Below, in pieces: positions 22,236-32,353 of a stretch of DNA of 32,353 bases; within the stretch, counting starts at the first letter, position 1, and every line of letters starts with the position of its first letter. Made by a program: the position numbers and the translations under genes. The DNA lies in assembly GCF_001553455.1 (NCBI RefSeq), contig NZ_BBOX01000091.1, forward strand, positions 1 through 32,353, written 5' to 3'. This stretch comes from Streptomyces hygroscopicus subsp. hygroscopicus. GTDB lineage: Bacteria > Actinomycetota > Actinomycetes > Streptomycetales > Streptomycetaceae. The notes beneath the pieces are model-generated. The model was not told the origin of the DNA. It ran no database searches and saw nothing but the letters and a program-made list of their open reading frames with translations.

Positions 22236-23311
22236 CCACCGCCGGGACCACCACCCCCGCGGCCGCCGGCCCGGCACCGGCCGGGCTCCCGCCGGCCATG
22301 CGGCTGCGGGAGGTCGTCTTCGGCGCCGCCCGCGCGGCCTCGGTGCGCGCCGCGGTCCGGCTGCGGATCGCCGACGTGCTGGGGGAGCGGCCCGCCTCGC
22401 TGGGGGAACTGGCCTCCGCCGTGGACGTCGAGCCCGATCCGCTGCGCCGGCTGCTGCGCTCCCTGGCCTGCTGCCAGATCTTCGCCGAGACCGACGACGG
22501 CCGCTTCCGGCACACCGAGATGTCCCGGCTGCTGCGCGAGGACGCCCCGGGGAGTCTGCGGAACATCGCCCTGTGGTGCACCGAGCCGTGGACCTGGGAG
22601 GCGTGGCCGCTGCTGGACCGGGCGGTGCGCACCGGCGGCTGTGTCGTCGAGGAGATCCACGGCAAGGACTTCTTCGCCTATCTCCACGAGGACGCGCCCG
22701 AGTCGGCCCGGGTGTTCGACGCCGCCATGACCACCTCCAGCCGGCAGTCCGCCGCCGATGTCGCCGCCTTCCTCGACCTCGACGGGGTCAAGGAGGTGGT
22801 GGACATCGGCGGCGGTCAGGGGCAGGTGCTGGCCAACGTGCTGGAGAAGCACCCCGCCCTGCACGGCGTGCTGCTGGACCTGCCGCAGGTGGTGGCGCAC
22901 GCCGATCCGCGGCTGCGGGACGGCGGGCCGCTGGCCTCGCGGGCGACCCTGGTGCCCGGCGACTGCCGCCGGGAGGTCCCCGTCGAGGCCGACCTCTACC
23001 TCATCAAGAACATCCTCGAATGGGACGACGAGAGCACCCGCCGCACGCTCGCCAACGTGGTCGCGGCGGCACGCCCCGGCGCCCGGGTGGTCGTCATCGA
23101 GAACCTCGTCGACCACAGCCCCTCCTCCTTCACCACGGCGATGGACCTGCTCCTGCTGCTCAACGTGGGCGGCCGGAAGCACACCGAGGACAGCATGCGC
23201 ACGCGGATGACCGAGGCCGGTCTGAACGTGACCGACATCCGGCCCGTCAACGGCACTCTGCACGCCTTCGACTCCACGGTGCCCGCCATCACCCCCACGG
23301 CCCGCCGTTAG
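22232..23311 (+). CDS. COMT-like SAM-dependent methyltransferase with altered catalytic motif
   Basis: This 359-residue protein has an N-terminal winged-helix dimerisation domain (about 22-110) and a Methyltransf_2 domain with the SAM motif VVDIGGGQGQVL (189-200). In plant COMT and DnrK-type enzymes the catalytic His lies in a K-x-x-L-H-D-W motif; here the segment reads LIKNILEWDD (257-266), one residue shorter and without His. It could act by proximity, like RdmB-type relatives that do not methylate. It sits 2 kb from the whiE genes and might modify pigment; that is inference. Start-stop overlap with the beta-helix gene. Confidence 0.85.
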   Translation: MTTAGTTTPAAAGPAPAGLPPAMRLREVVFGAARAASVRAAVRLRIADVLGERPASLGELASAVDVEPDPLRRLLRSLACCQIFAETDDGRFRHTEMSRLLREDAPGSLRNIALWCTEPWTWEAWPLLDRAVRTGGCVVEEIHGKDFFAYLHEDAPESARVFDAAMTTSSRQSAADVAAFLDLDGVKEVVDIGGGQGQVLANVLEKHPALHGVLLDLPQVVAHADPRLRDGGPLASRATLVPGDCRREVPVEADLYLIKNILEWDDESTRRTLANVVAAARPGARVVVIENLVDHSPSSFTTAMDLLLLLNVGGRKHTEDSMRTRMTEAGLNVTDIRPVNGTLHAFDSTVPAITPTARR

Positions 23312-23319
23312 CCGCGTAC

Positions 23320-23373
23320 GCCACGGTGCCCGCGTCGTCCTTCCTCGACGACGCGGGCACCGTGGCGGTTTTT
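23320..23373 (+). terminator. 20-bp-stem intrinsic terminator with T-run
   Basis: A perfect 20-bp stem (23320-23339 with 23347-23366) has a 7-nt loop and is followed by GG then TTTTT (23369-23373). It starts 9 nt after the methyltransferase stop and faces the convergent sortase gene, whose transcript it also separates. Confidence 0.93.
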
Positions 23374-23386
23374 ACGGGCCGGCTGC

Positions 23387-24124
23387 TCAGCTGTACCGGT
23401 ACGAGGCGAGGTGCGCGAACGCCACCACATTGGCCGTGTAGTCGTTGACCGAGTGGTCGTAGGCGCCGCCGCAGGTGATCAGCCGCAGCTGGGCGTCTGG
23501 GGTGTCCCCGTACACCTTCTCGTCCGGGAAGGCGTCCTTCTTGAACGTCTTGATCTTGTCGACGACGAACGTCGCCATGATCCCGTCCTCGCGGGTGATG
23601 ACCACCTTGTCGCCGGGCTTGAGCTGGCTGAGGGTGGCGAACACCGCCGGGCCGGTCTTGGTGTCCACATGTCCGGCCACGATGGCGTTGCCGCGCTCAC
23701 CGGGCGAGGGGCCGCCCTGGAACCAGCCCACCAGGTTCTGCTCGGTGTCCGGGGGCGGGACCAGCACACCCTGGGCGTCGAGCGACAGCGGGGTGAACGG
23801 CGCGCTCACCCCGATCGAGGGGATCTCCAGGAAGGAGGCGGGGGAGCGCGGCAGCGCCGGTCCGGGACGGGACTCCGGGGCCGCCGCCGACTCCGCGGAG
23901 TCCGGGGACTCCTCCTCCAGCGAGGTGTCGTTCTCCGGTTCGGAGACGGAGGCGGGGGTGCTGGCCGTGTGCCTGGCCGCCGGTGCCGGCGGCGCCGGGG
24001 TGTTCTGGGAGGCGGCGTCGACGGAGTTGTAGATCAGGAAGACGCCGATGATGGCCGACGCGGCGGCCCAGCGGAGGATGCGGGTGTTGCCGTCGGTGGC
24101 GCCCTGCTTGGCCGGCTTTCCCAT
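23387..24124 (-). CDS. class F-like sortase
   Basis: This 245-residue transpeptidase is anchored by one N-terminal membrane helix (about 17-34: LRWAAASAIIGVFLIY). A Pro/Ala/Ser/Glu-rich linker (35-95) leads to a catalytic sortase domain. It has His152 in AGHVDTK and Cys218 in ITCGGAYD, the class F style. The position where I expect an Arg a few residues after the Cys reads AYDHS. ATG 24124 was chosen; GTG 24145 would add 7 residues. The upstream gene encodes an LATTG substrate, so this is likely its housekeeping partner. Confidence 0.88.
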   Translation of the reverse strand: MGKPAKQGATDGNTRILRWAAASAIIGVFLIYNSVDAASQNTPAPPAPAARHTASTPASVSEPENDTSLEEESPDSAESAAAPESRPGPALPRSPASFLEIPSIGVSAPFTPLSLDAQGVLVPPPDTEQNLVGWFQGGPSPGERGNAIVAGHVDTKTGPAVFATLSQLKPGDKVVITREDGIMATFVVDKIKTFKKDAFPDEKVYGDTPDAQLRLITCGGAYDHSVNDYTANVVAFAHLASYRYS

Positions 24125-24157
24125 AGGGGTGTTCGCCTTTCTCACAGCGCTCGTGGC

Positions 24158-24198
24158 GCTGCCGTGGCACCACCGCTGGGCGGAGGTGCCACGGCAGC
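24158..24198 (-). other. 14-bp hairpin between substrate and sortase genes
   Basis: GCTGCCGTGGCACC (24158-24171) pairs perfectly with 24185-24198 around a 13-nt loop. It lies in the 96-bp space after the substrate stop. It has no T-run and may act as a partial terminator giving more substrate than sortase mRNA. Confidence 0.7.
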
Positions 24199-24220
24199 AC
24201 GGATGACGAAAGCGTCAGGC

Positions 24221-24880
24221 TCAGATCGCGGTGCCGGTCGGCTTGCGGCGGCGCAGAGCGTAGGCGCCGGCGCCCAGACCACCGAGGAGCAGGACGGAGC
24301 CGGCGGCCATGCCGCTGCCCGTGGTGGCCAGGCCGCCACCACCGGTGTGGACGCCGCCACGGGGCTTCTCGCCCTTCTCGTGCTCCTTCCAGGAGCCGCC
24401 GGACCACTCGTGGTCCTTCTTGAACTCGTGCTCCCGGCCGAAGCCGTGCTCCTCGCGGCCCTCGTCCTTGCCGAAGCCGTGCTCCTCGCGGCCCTCGTCC
24501 TTGCCGAAGTGGTGCTCCTCGCGGCCCTCGTCCTTGCCGAAGCCGTGCTCCTCCTTGCCTTCCTCCTTGCCCTCCTCCTTGCCGAAGCCGTGCTCTTCCC
24601 GGCCCTCTTCCTTGCCCCGCTCTTCCTTGCCGTGCTCTTCCTTGCCCTGCTCCTCCTTGCCGTGCTCTTGCTTGCCGTGCTCCTCCCGGCCGTGGTCCTC
24701 GTTGTCCTTCCAGGAGCTGCCGCTCTGGCCGTAGCCGTCCTCGGAGGACTCCTGGCTGCTCGAGTACCCACCGTGACCGCCCGGGTCCGAGACGTCAGCG
24801 GCGAACGCGGCGGCGGGGGCGCCCAGGGTCAGGGTGGCGGCAATCGCCGCCCCGGTGAAGAGTGCGCGAGTAGATCGCAT
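24221..24880 (-). CDS. sortase-anchored repeat surface protein (LATTG)
   Basis: This 219-residue precursor has a signal peptide (about 1-28, ending AAFAA), a Ser/Gly stretch and a highly charged region (60-160). That region is built from EEHGK units and an 11-residue FGKDEGREEHG repeat, rich in Glu, Lys, Gly and His. A cell-wall sorting signal follows: LATTG (184-188), a hydrophobic helix (SVLLLGGLGAGAYAL) and RRRK. After cleavage it would be linked to peptidoglycan. The His/Glu richness suggests metal or water binding. GGAAGGA precedes the ATG. The sortase gene follows. Confidence 0.85.
   Translation of the reverse strand: MRSTRALFTGAAIAATLTLGAPAAAFAADVSDPGGHGGYSSSQESSEDGYGQSGSSWKDNEDHGREEHGKQEHGKEEQGKEEHGKEERGKEEGREEHGFGKEEGKEEGKEEHGFGKDEGREEHHFGKDEGREEHGFGKDEGREEHGFGREHEFKKDHEWSGGSWKEHEKGEKPRGGVHTGGGGLATTGSGMAAGSVLLLGGLGAGAYALRRRKPTGTAI
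24438..24614. repeat. 33-bp coding tandem repeats
   Basis: Units of 33 bp begin with CCGAAG at 24438, 24471, 24504, 24537 (45 bp long) and 24582. They encode the FGKDEGREEHG repeats of the surface protein. The first two units are identical. Confidence 0.85.
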
Positions 24881-25252
24881 GAGTCATTCCTTCCGGCGCC
24901 GTCGCGATACTGACTATTTGCCAGATAAAGGGATCGCAGCGGCGTCTCATCCACCGTCAGCGAAGAGCGCCCCCCCTGCCACTCGGCACGGCCCGCGATC
25001 CGCTCGGTTGTAAGCCCTCTGGGTGGAGATAAGCGGGATGATCACTCATTTGCCGCGCGAACGGACTGATGCCCTGTCACCTTTTCGGGCGCACGGCATT
25101 CCGATGAGCCCAGTAGTGTGAGATTTCCTTTTCCGGCGCATGACGACGTGCCGGACGGAGCGCGGAATCCGGCACTTGGCGAGACGCATGACGAAAAGGG
25201 CCGCCGGGAGACGGACATCTCCTCCGGCGGCCCTCGCGGGGCGACGCGCCCG
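24881..25252. other. gene-free region between surface-protein and whiE units
   Basis: These 372 bp are less GC-rich near 24900-24930 (TATTTGCCAGATAAAG), probably the promoter of the surface-protein gene, though I cannot assign boxes. No gene is supported. The last 60 bp hold the whiE operon terminator. Confidence 0.5.
25194..25234 (-). terminator. intrinsic terminator of the whiE ORFI-VII operon
   Basis: AGGGCCGCCGG (25197-25207) pairs with CCGGCGGCCCT (25224-25234). An inner GAGA/TCTC pairing extends the stem. On the minus strand the stem runs into TTTT (25197-25194). It begins 19 nt after the stop of the last gene. Confidence 0.85.
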
Positions 25253-27555
<2,303 letters not shown>

Positions 27556-27559
<4 letters not shown>

Positions 27560-28824
27560 GTGGCCCTCCCGTCCGCCCGGCTCAGCACCACCGCGGACTG
27601 GAAGCCGCCGAACCCGCTGCCGACCGACAGCACATGGCGCAGCGGAAGGGCGCGGGCGGTGCGCGGGACGTAGTCGAGATCGCATTCGGGGTCGGGGGTC
27701 TCGTAATTGGCCGTCGGCGGCACCACGCCGTGGGCGAGCGCCAGGGCGCAGGCGACCACCTCGATCGCGCCGATGGCCCCGAGCGAATGGCCCACCATGG
27801 ACTTGATCGAGCTCATCGGGGTCCGGTAAGCGTGCTCGCCCAGGGACCGCTTCACGGCCGCCGTCTCGTGCCGGTCGTTCTGCTTGGTGCCCGAGCCGTG
27901 CGCGTTGACGTAGTCGATGTCGCCGCTGTTGACGCGGGCGTGGCCGAGCGCGTGGTCGATCGCCTCGGACATCTCCAGCCCCTCCCGCGTCAGGCCGGTC
28001 ATGTGGTACGCGTTGCCGTAGGTGGCGAAGCCCCGGAACTCGCAGTAGACCCGCGCTCCGCGGGCGCGGGCGTGCTCCAGCTCCTCCAGGACCAGCACGG
28101 CGGCGCCCTCGCCGAGGACGAAGCCGTCCCGGTGGGCGTCGAACGGCCGGGAGGCAGTGGCCGCGTTGTCGTTGTTCGCCGAGGTGGCCTTGATGGAGTC
28201 GAAGCAGGCCACCGTCAGCGGCGTGATCGGCGAGTCGGCGGCCCCGGCGATGCACACATCGGCCCGCCGCTCCTCGATCGCCTGGAAGGCGTATCCGATC
28301 GCGTCCAGACCGGAGGTGCAGCCGGTGGAGACGGACTGCACCGGGCCCTGGGCGCCGGTCAGCTCCGCCACCCCGGAGGACAGCGCGCTCGGTGAGAACG
28401 CGTGCTGCAGATGCGGGCCCGCCTTGCGGTGGTCCACGTCCCAGTGCTCACCGGCGTCGCTGACCTTGACGTAGTCCTGCTCCAGCCGGGTGGACGCGGC
28501 GACCGCGCTGCCCAGCGAAACCCCTATCCGCCAGGGGTTGAGCGCCTGCAGGTCCAGCCCGGAGTCCCGGACCGCCTCCTGCGCCGCCACCAGCGCGAAC
28601 TGCACATAGCGGTCCGAGCGTTCGATCTGCTCGAAGCTCAGACCGCAGGCCACAGGGTCGAAGTCGCATTCGGCGGCGATCCGGGAGCGGAACCGCTCCG
28701 CGTCGAAGAGCGTGATGGTGCGGGTGGCCGTACGGCCCGCGGTGAGCATGTCCCAGAACGCCGGAACGCCCACGCCCCCGGGGGCGACGATGCCGAGCCC
28801 GGTGACCACCACCCGTCGGGTCAC
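27556..28824 (-). CDS. whiE-ORFIII: ketosynthase KS-alpha (WhiE ORFIII)
   Basis: This 422-residue condensing enzyme has a complete active site: Cys169 ([11 protein letters not shown]), His309 ([11 protein letters not shown]), Lys341 and His346 ([13 protein letters not shown]). It elongates the malonyl-derived chain on the ACP. The start GTG 28824 overlaps the cupin stop (GTGA). The order III-IV-V-VI-VII matches the S. coelicolor whiE spore-pigment locus. Confidence 0.95.
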
Positions 28825-29228
28825 GATGTCGCCTCGGCGGATTCGGCGGCCTCCGTGTCCACGTGGCCGAGCTCGGGACGCGGCGCCAGGGGCCCGAGGT
28901 GGAAGACCATCCGGGCCTCGGTGCTGCCCACGTTGCGGAACCGGTGCCGCACATTGATGGGGATCAGCAACGCCTGGTCGGGGCGGAGCGGATGGGCGGT
29001 GCCGTCCAGGTCCACCTCCACGTCGCCGCGGACGAGGTACACGAACTCCTCGGAGTACGGATGGTAGTGCTCGGCGACCCGTTCGCCGGGCCCCACGATG
29101 GCCATCCCCATGAAGCCGCTCGTGGCGCCCGCCAGACTCGGGGTGAGCATGGCGCGCACGTCGCCACCGCGCCGGCGGTTGGGGGCGACCGCGGCGAGGT
29201 CGACGATATGGGGGGACTGCGTGGTCAT
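28821..29228 (-). CDS. whiE-ORFII: cupin protein (WhiE ORFII)
   Basis: This 135-residue single cupin domain has the metal motif [24 protein letters not shown] (about 53-76) and the second motif [12 protein letters not shown] (about 90-101), with three His and one Glu available. Its role in spore-pigment assembly is unclear; it is conserved in whiE-type clusters. GGAGGA precedes the ATG. It is separated from ORFI by 116 bp containing the 11-bp repeats. Confidence 0.92.
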   Translation of the reverse strand: MTTQSPHIVDLAAVAPNRRRGGDVRAMLTPSLAGATSGFMGMAIVGPGERVAEHYHPYSEEFVYLVRGDVEVDLDGTAHPLRPDQALLIPINVRHRFRNVGSTEARMVFHLGPLAPRPELGHVDTEAAESAEATS

Positions 29229-29278
29229 GATGAGTTCCTCCAGGTAGCGTTGCGCGGTCCGCGCCGAGGGAAGGTGGG

Positions 29279-29344
29279 AACGGGGCAGAAACGGGACAGA
29301 AACGGGAGGGGCACGGGAGGGGTACGGGATGGGAACGGGAGAGG
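29279..29344. repeat. six 11-bp tandem repeats between whiE ORFI and ORFII
   Basis: Units aacggggcaga, aacgggacaga, aacgggagggg, cacgggagggg, tacgggatggg and aacgggagagg follow without gaps; ACGGG recurs at exactly 11-bp steps from 29280 to 29335. The array ends at the base before the ORFI stop codon. On the mRNA it reads as a pyrimidine-rich track. Confidence 0.9.
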
Positions 29345-30523
29345 TCAGTGGCCGGCCGCTTCGCGGTCGGTGATCGGGGTCATGTCGCAGTCGGCGAGGA
29401 AGCGGCGCAGCCCGTCGGCCACGGACAGGTCGATCACCGCCCCGTCCGCCCCGAGGTCCAGGAGCCGGCCCAGCACGGCGGCCGCCCGCCGTCCGCTGAT
29501 ACCGGCCGCCAGGGCGGGGCTCCGGTCCAGCGGCACGCTCAGGTCCACCAGCCGGACCACGATGTCGTCACGCTGGAAGATGGTGCTGCTCAGCAGGGTC
29601 CTGGCGGTCTGTCGCGCGGCCGTCTCCTTGTTCACCGCCAGCTCGTCCTGGCGGGCCAGCAGACTCGCCACGGCGGGCCCGCAGCCGGTCTTGACCGGGT
29701 AGAGCAGGGCGTGCCGGTGCACGTCCGCGGTGGGGCGCGGCCCCGCGGCCGTCATGTGGTGGACCACCGGAAGGGACGCCCGCGCGAAGAACTCCCGTGC
29801 CGAAGCGGGGTCGTCGAGGTGGCGGTCCTCCTCCAGATACGGGTCGAGGGCCTCCTCGACGGCCCTGATCTCCGGCTGCCGGGCCACGAAGCGCAGCGCC
29901 GCGGTCAGGTCGCCCTTGACCTCCACCGCCCGCACCACCCGGTTGCCGCTCATGAACACGGAGGTGCGGAAGAGCCGGGTGGTCTCGTCGACCCGCGCCT
30001 GGGGCGAGGGGTAATCGGCGAGGATCTTGGCGACGGTGTCCTCGCTGCCGGGACTGACCGTGAAGGTGAGCGCCTGCCGGACCAGCCCGTCGCCGAACCG
30101 CAGCGCGGTCTCGACACCCCGGGTGGTGACATCGACCGGCGGGGAGCCGGCGGTCAGCGTCTCCCGCAGGATGCCGAACCGCAGTGAACGGGTGTCCTGG
30201 ACGCAGCCGTGGAAGGGCTTGACCATGTCCCGGTGCGCCGGGCTGTCCACCCAGGCGAGGAACGGAGGGGCGCTTTCCCATTCGCTGGTGATCAGCCACT
30301 GCGAGGGATTCTCGATCGACTGGCACAGCTGGTCGCTGATGTGCCCGGGGACCTTTGCCACCTGCTGGGACATCTGATCGTAGGCACGCAGAAAGCGCTG
30401 TTCGGCACCGCTGTTGACCTGCACCAGCAACACGACGCGCAATCTGGTGTCGGTGAGCGCGGATTCCACGGTCGTCGGCGATTGGTCCGCCGTGGCCTCC
30501 GGAACGTCGGACAGGGTGCTCAT
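29345..30523 (-). CDS. whiE-ORFI: SchA/CurD-domain protein with ABM domain (WhiE ORFI)
   Basis: This 392-residue protein has an N-terminal antibiotic-biosynthesis-monooxygenase-like domain (about 28-115: [41 protein letters not shown]). It continues with a longer SchA/CurD-type part, including [21 protein letters not shown] and a C-terminal [16 protein letters not shown] segment. It is the first gene of the whiE operon. Its reaction is not established. AAGGAG lies before ATG 30523. The divergent hydroxylase gene lies 165 bp away. Confidence 0.92.
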   Translation of the reverse strand: MSTLSDVPEATADQSPTTVESALTDTRLRVVLLVQVNSGAEQRFLRAYDQMSQQVAKVPGHISDQLCQSIENPSQWLITSEWESAPPFLAWVDSPAHRDMVKPFHGCVQDTRSLRFGILRETLTAGSPPVDVTTRGVETALRFGDGLVRQALTFTVSPGSEDTVAKILADYPSPQARVDETTRLFRTSVFMSGNRVVRAVEVKGDLTAALRFVARQPEIRAVEEALDPYLEEDRHLDDPASAREFFARASLPVVHHMTAAGPRPTADVHRHALLYPVKTGCGPAVASLLARQDELAVNKETAARQTARTLLSSTIFQRDDIVVRLVDLSVPLDRSPALAAGISGRRAAAVLGRLLDLGADGAVIDLSVADGLRRFLADCDMTPITDREAAGH

Positions 30524-30688
30524 ATTCCACTCCTTATTTCGCGGACGCGTCCTTCCGGGCTTCGAGGACACCCGCCCGTTAGACGATCGTGAGGCGCTCC
30601 CACCAATGGCGCGAGATATGTGAGCCATCCGAGCGAACGCCCGGTCAGGGCCTCGAAAGAGCGCGGAAGCACCGGGCATAGCAGGAAA
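30524..30688. promoter_or_regulatory. whiE divergent promoter region
   Basis: These 165 bp separate ORFI (minus) and ORFVIII (plus), where S. coelicolor has whiEP1 and the sigma-F-dependent whiEP2. On the plus strand GGGCAT (30674-30679) could be a sigma-F/B-type -10, but the bases 15 nt upstream (GAAA) fit poorly. I cannot place the ORFI promoter. Confidence 0.5.
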
Positions 30689-32326
30689 ATGAACCGTCTA
30701 GCCGACAATGCTGAGCGTGTGCCCGTCCTCATCGTGGGCGGCTCCCTGGTGGGCCTGTCCGCCTCACTGTTCCTGGGCCGACTGGGGATCGGCCACGTAC
30801 TGGTCGAAAGGCACCCGCGCACCTCGCACCACCCGCGCGGACGGGGGAACAACATCCGCACGATGGAGCTGTTCCGTACCGCGGGAGTGGAGTCCGCGAT
30901 CCGCGAGGCCGCGTCCGTCCTGGCCGGCAACCACGGAATCCTCCAGGCCCCCTCGCTCACCGGTACGGAGCACGACTGGCTCTTCCGGGAGATCGACCCC
31001 GGCGGCAGGGCCGCCCGGATCAGCCCCGCCGGATGGTGTCTGTGCAGCCAGAACGACCTGGAGCCGGTGCTGTTGGGCGCCGCCCGCGATCTCGGCGGCG
31101 ACCTGCGGTTCTCCACCGAACTCCGCTCCTTCGAGCAGGACGCGGACGGGGTCACCGCCGTGGTCTGGGACCGCAGGTCCGAACGGCCCTCCACGGTCCG
31201 CGCGGACTACCTCATCGCCGCCGACGGCCCGCGCAGCCCGGTGCGCGAGGCGCTCGGCATCGGGCAGAGCGGACGCGGCGAACTCTTCCACAACGTGTCC
31301 ATCACCTTCCGCGCCAAACGGCTCGCGGACGCGGTGGGGGACCGCCGCTTCATCGCCTGCTACCTCACCAACCCGGAGGCCGACGGGGCGCTGCTGCCCG
31401 TCGACAACCAGGAGCAGTGGGTCTTCCACGCCCCCTGGCACCCCGAGCGCGGCGAGACGCTGGAGGAGTTCACCGACGATCGCTGCGCCCGGCACATCCG
31501 CACCGCCGTCGGCATGCCCGACCTGGAGGTCGAGATCACCGGAAAGGCGCCCTGGCACGCGGCCGAGCGGGTGGCGGACCACTACGGTGACGGCCGGGTC
31601 TTCCTGGCCGGGGACTCCGCGCACGAGATGTCCCCCACCGGCGCCTTCGGCTCCAACACCGGTATCCAGGACGCCCACAACCTGGCATGGAAGATCGCCG
31701 CCGTGCTCGGCGGCTGGGCGGGCCCCGGGCTGCTGGAGACCTACGGCACGGAGCGGCGGCCGGTCGCCCAGGCCACCAGCGCCCGCGCCGCCGCCCGTTC
31801 GGCCGAGCACAGCCACCCCGGCTACTCGGCACCGGCCACCGAGGGCCCGCAGTCCGACGTCATGGCCGTCGCCATGGGATACCGCTATGTGCGGGGCGCG
31901 GTCGCCGGCGCGGACCCCTCCGCCCCCGCCGTGCCCGCACGGTTCACGGTCTCCGCCGAGCCCGGCAGCCGCGCCCCCCATATGTGGGCCCACCGCTGCG
32001 GTGTGCGGATCTCCACCCTCGATCTGTACGAGCGCACCTGCGTGCTGCTCACCGGGCCGGGCGGTGCCTCCTGGTGCGAGGCGGGCCGCCGCGCCGCCGA
32101 CGCCCTCGGGGTCCCGCTGGTCTGCTACCGGGTGGGCGACGGCCCGGACCACGAACTCGCCCCCGAACCGGGGGTGGACTGGGCCGAACTCCACGGCACC
32201 GCCCCCGACGGAGCGGTCCTCGTCCGCCCCGACGGCTTCGTCGCCTGGCGGGCGGAGCGCTCGGTGCCCGCTCCGGAAGCCGCGTTGACGCGGGCGCTGC
32301 GGGAGGTATTGCGGCTGGACGGCTGA
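30689..32326 (+). CDS. whiE-ORFVIII: FAD-dependent polyketide hydroxylase (WhiE ORFVIII)
   Basis: This 545-residue PheA/TfdB-type aromatic monooxygenase has the N-terminal FAD motif VLIVGGSLVGLSASLFLGRLG (about 11-31), the DG motif AADGPRSPVREALGI and the second FAD motif GRVFLAGDSAHEMSPTGAFG, with TGIQDAHNLAWKIA following. A C-terminal thioredoxin-like domain ends the protein. It uses NAD(P)H and O2 to hydroxylate the pigment. The start ATG 30689 has AGGAAA directly before it. The divergent position matches S. coelicolor whiE ORFVIII. After the stop only 27 bp remain. Confidence 0.94.
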   Translation: MNRLADNAERVPVLIVGGSLVGLSASLFLGRLGIGHVLVERHPRTSHHPRGRGNNIRTMELFRTAGVESAIREAASVLAGNHGILQAPSLTGTEHDWLFREIDPGGRAARISPAGWCLCSQNDLEPVLLGAARDLGGDLRFSTELRSFEQDADGVTAVVWDRRSERPSTVRADYLIAADGPRSPVREALGIGQSGRGELFHNVSITFRAKRLADAVGDRRFIACYLTNPEADGALLPVDNQEQWVFHAPWHPERGETLEEFTDDRCARHIRTAVGMPDLEVEITGKAPWHAAERVADHYGDGRVFLAGDSAHEMSPTGAFGSNTGIQDAHNLAWKIAAVLGGWAGPGLLETYGTERRPVAQATSARAAARSAEHSHPGYSAPATEGPQSDVMAVAMGYRYVRGAVAGADPSAPAVPARFTVSAEPGSRAPHMWAHRCGVRISTLDLYERTCVLLTGPGGASWCEAGRRAADALGVPLVCYRVGDGPDHELAPEPGVDWAELHGTAPDGAVLVRPDGFVAWRAERSVPAPEAALTRALREVLRLDG

Positions 32327-32353
32327 CGCCGTCTTCCGCAGGCGGCGGCGAGC

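Noticed and set aside
24438..24614. CRISPR-like regular repeats
   Set aside because: Units are contiguous without spacers, in frame, and encode an 11-residue protein repeat.

Overview
The window comes from a high-GC actinomycete, almost certainly a Streptomyces (or close relative such as Kitasatospora). The codon use is extremely GC-rich, there are F420-, ANTAR-, sortase- and DUF5709-type genes, and the right third carries a complete whiE-type spore-pigment locus. All functional names rest on reading the translated proteins and motifs; no database search was run.

Layout. (1) 1-6086: housekeeping and stress genes. They are the tail of an unidentified gene, a DUF5709 protein, a methyltransferase-VOC pair, then a minus-strand group (Rv2629/baeRF2-like protein, DUF2795 protein, CBS-domain protein) that resembles the mycobacterial dormancy gene pair Rv2626c/Rv2629, and a plus-strand holin-like membrane protein plus a TIGR03086 protein. 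Several of these genes have a GNNT-N15-GGGTAC-like (sigma-B-type) promoter. (2) about 6100-9830: a lower-GC accessory cassette. A minus-strand XRE/TPR regulator (with a TTA codon) and a 5-formyl-THF cyclo-ligase-like gene face five tiny, start-stop-overlapping plus-strand genes, several with CxxC/His motifs. The shared promoter region holds three GGTTCCCC repeats. (3) 10056-18568: an oxidative and general stress block. It has an F420-dependent LLM oxidoreductase, a thiamine-diphosphate enzyme, a PfpI/DJ-1 protein and a large KatE catalase in one direction, preceded by a PAS/GAF sensor that diverges from a GAF-ANTAR regulator, and a hemerythrin protein. (4) 18674-23311: an aminotransferase-fold protein with no lysine at all, a metallo-beta-lactamase-fold hydrolase, a secreted beta-helix protein and a COMT-like methyltransferase whose catalytic-His motif is altered. 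A strong 20-bp-stem terminator ends this run. (5) 23387-24880: a class F-like sortase and an apparently dedicated repeat-rich LATTG surface-protein substrate. (6) 25253-32326: whiE ORFVII, VI, V, IV, III, II and I on the minus strand and the divergent FAD hydroxylase ORFVIII on the plus strand.

How parts fit: region 6 should build a polyketide pigment (KS-alpha, CLF, ACP, two cyclases, cupin, SchA/CurD-type protein, hydroxylase). Regions 1 and 3 look like stress regulon members. Regions 2 and 4 are the least explained. A recurrent local oddity is short tandem duplication (11-21 bp) in or next to intergenic DNA, in three cases across or beside a stop codon.
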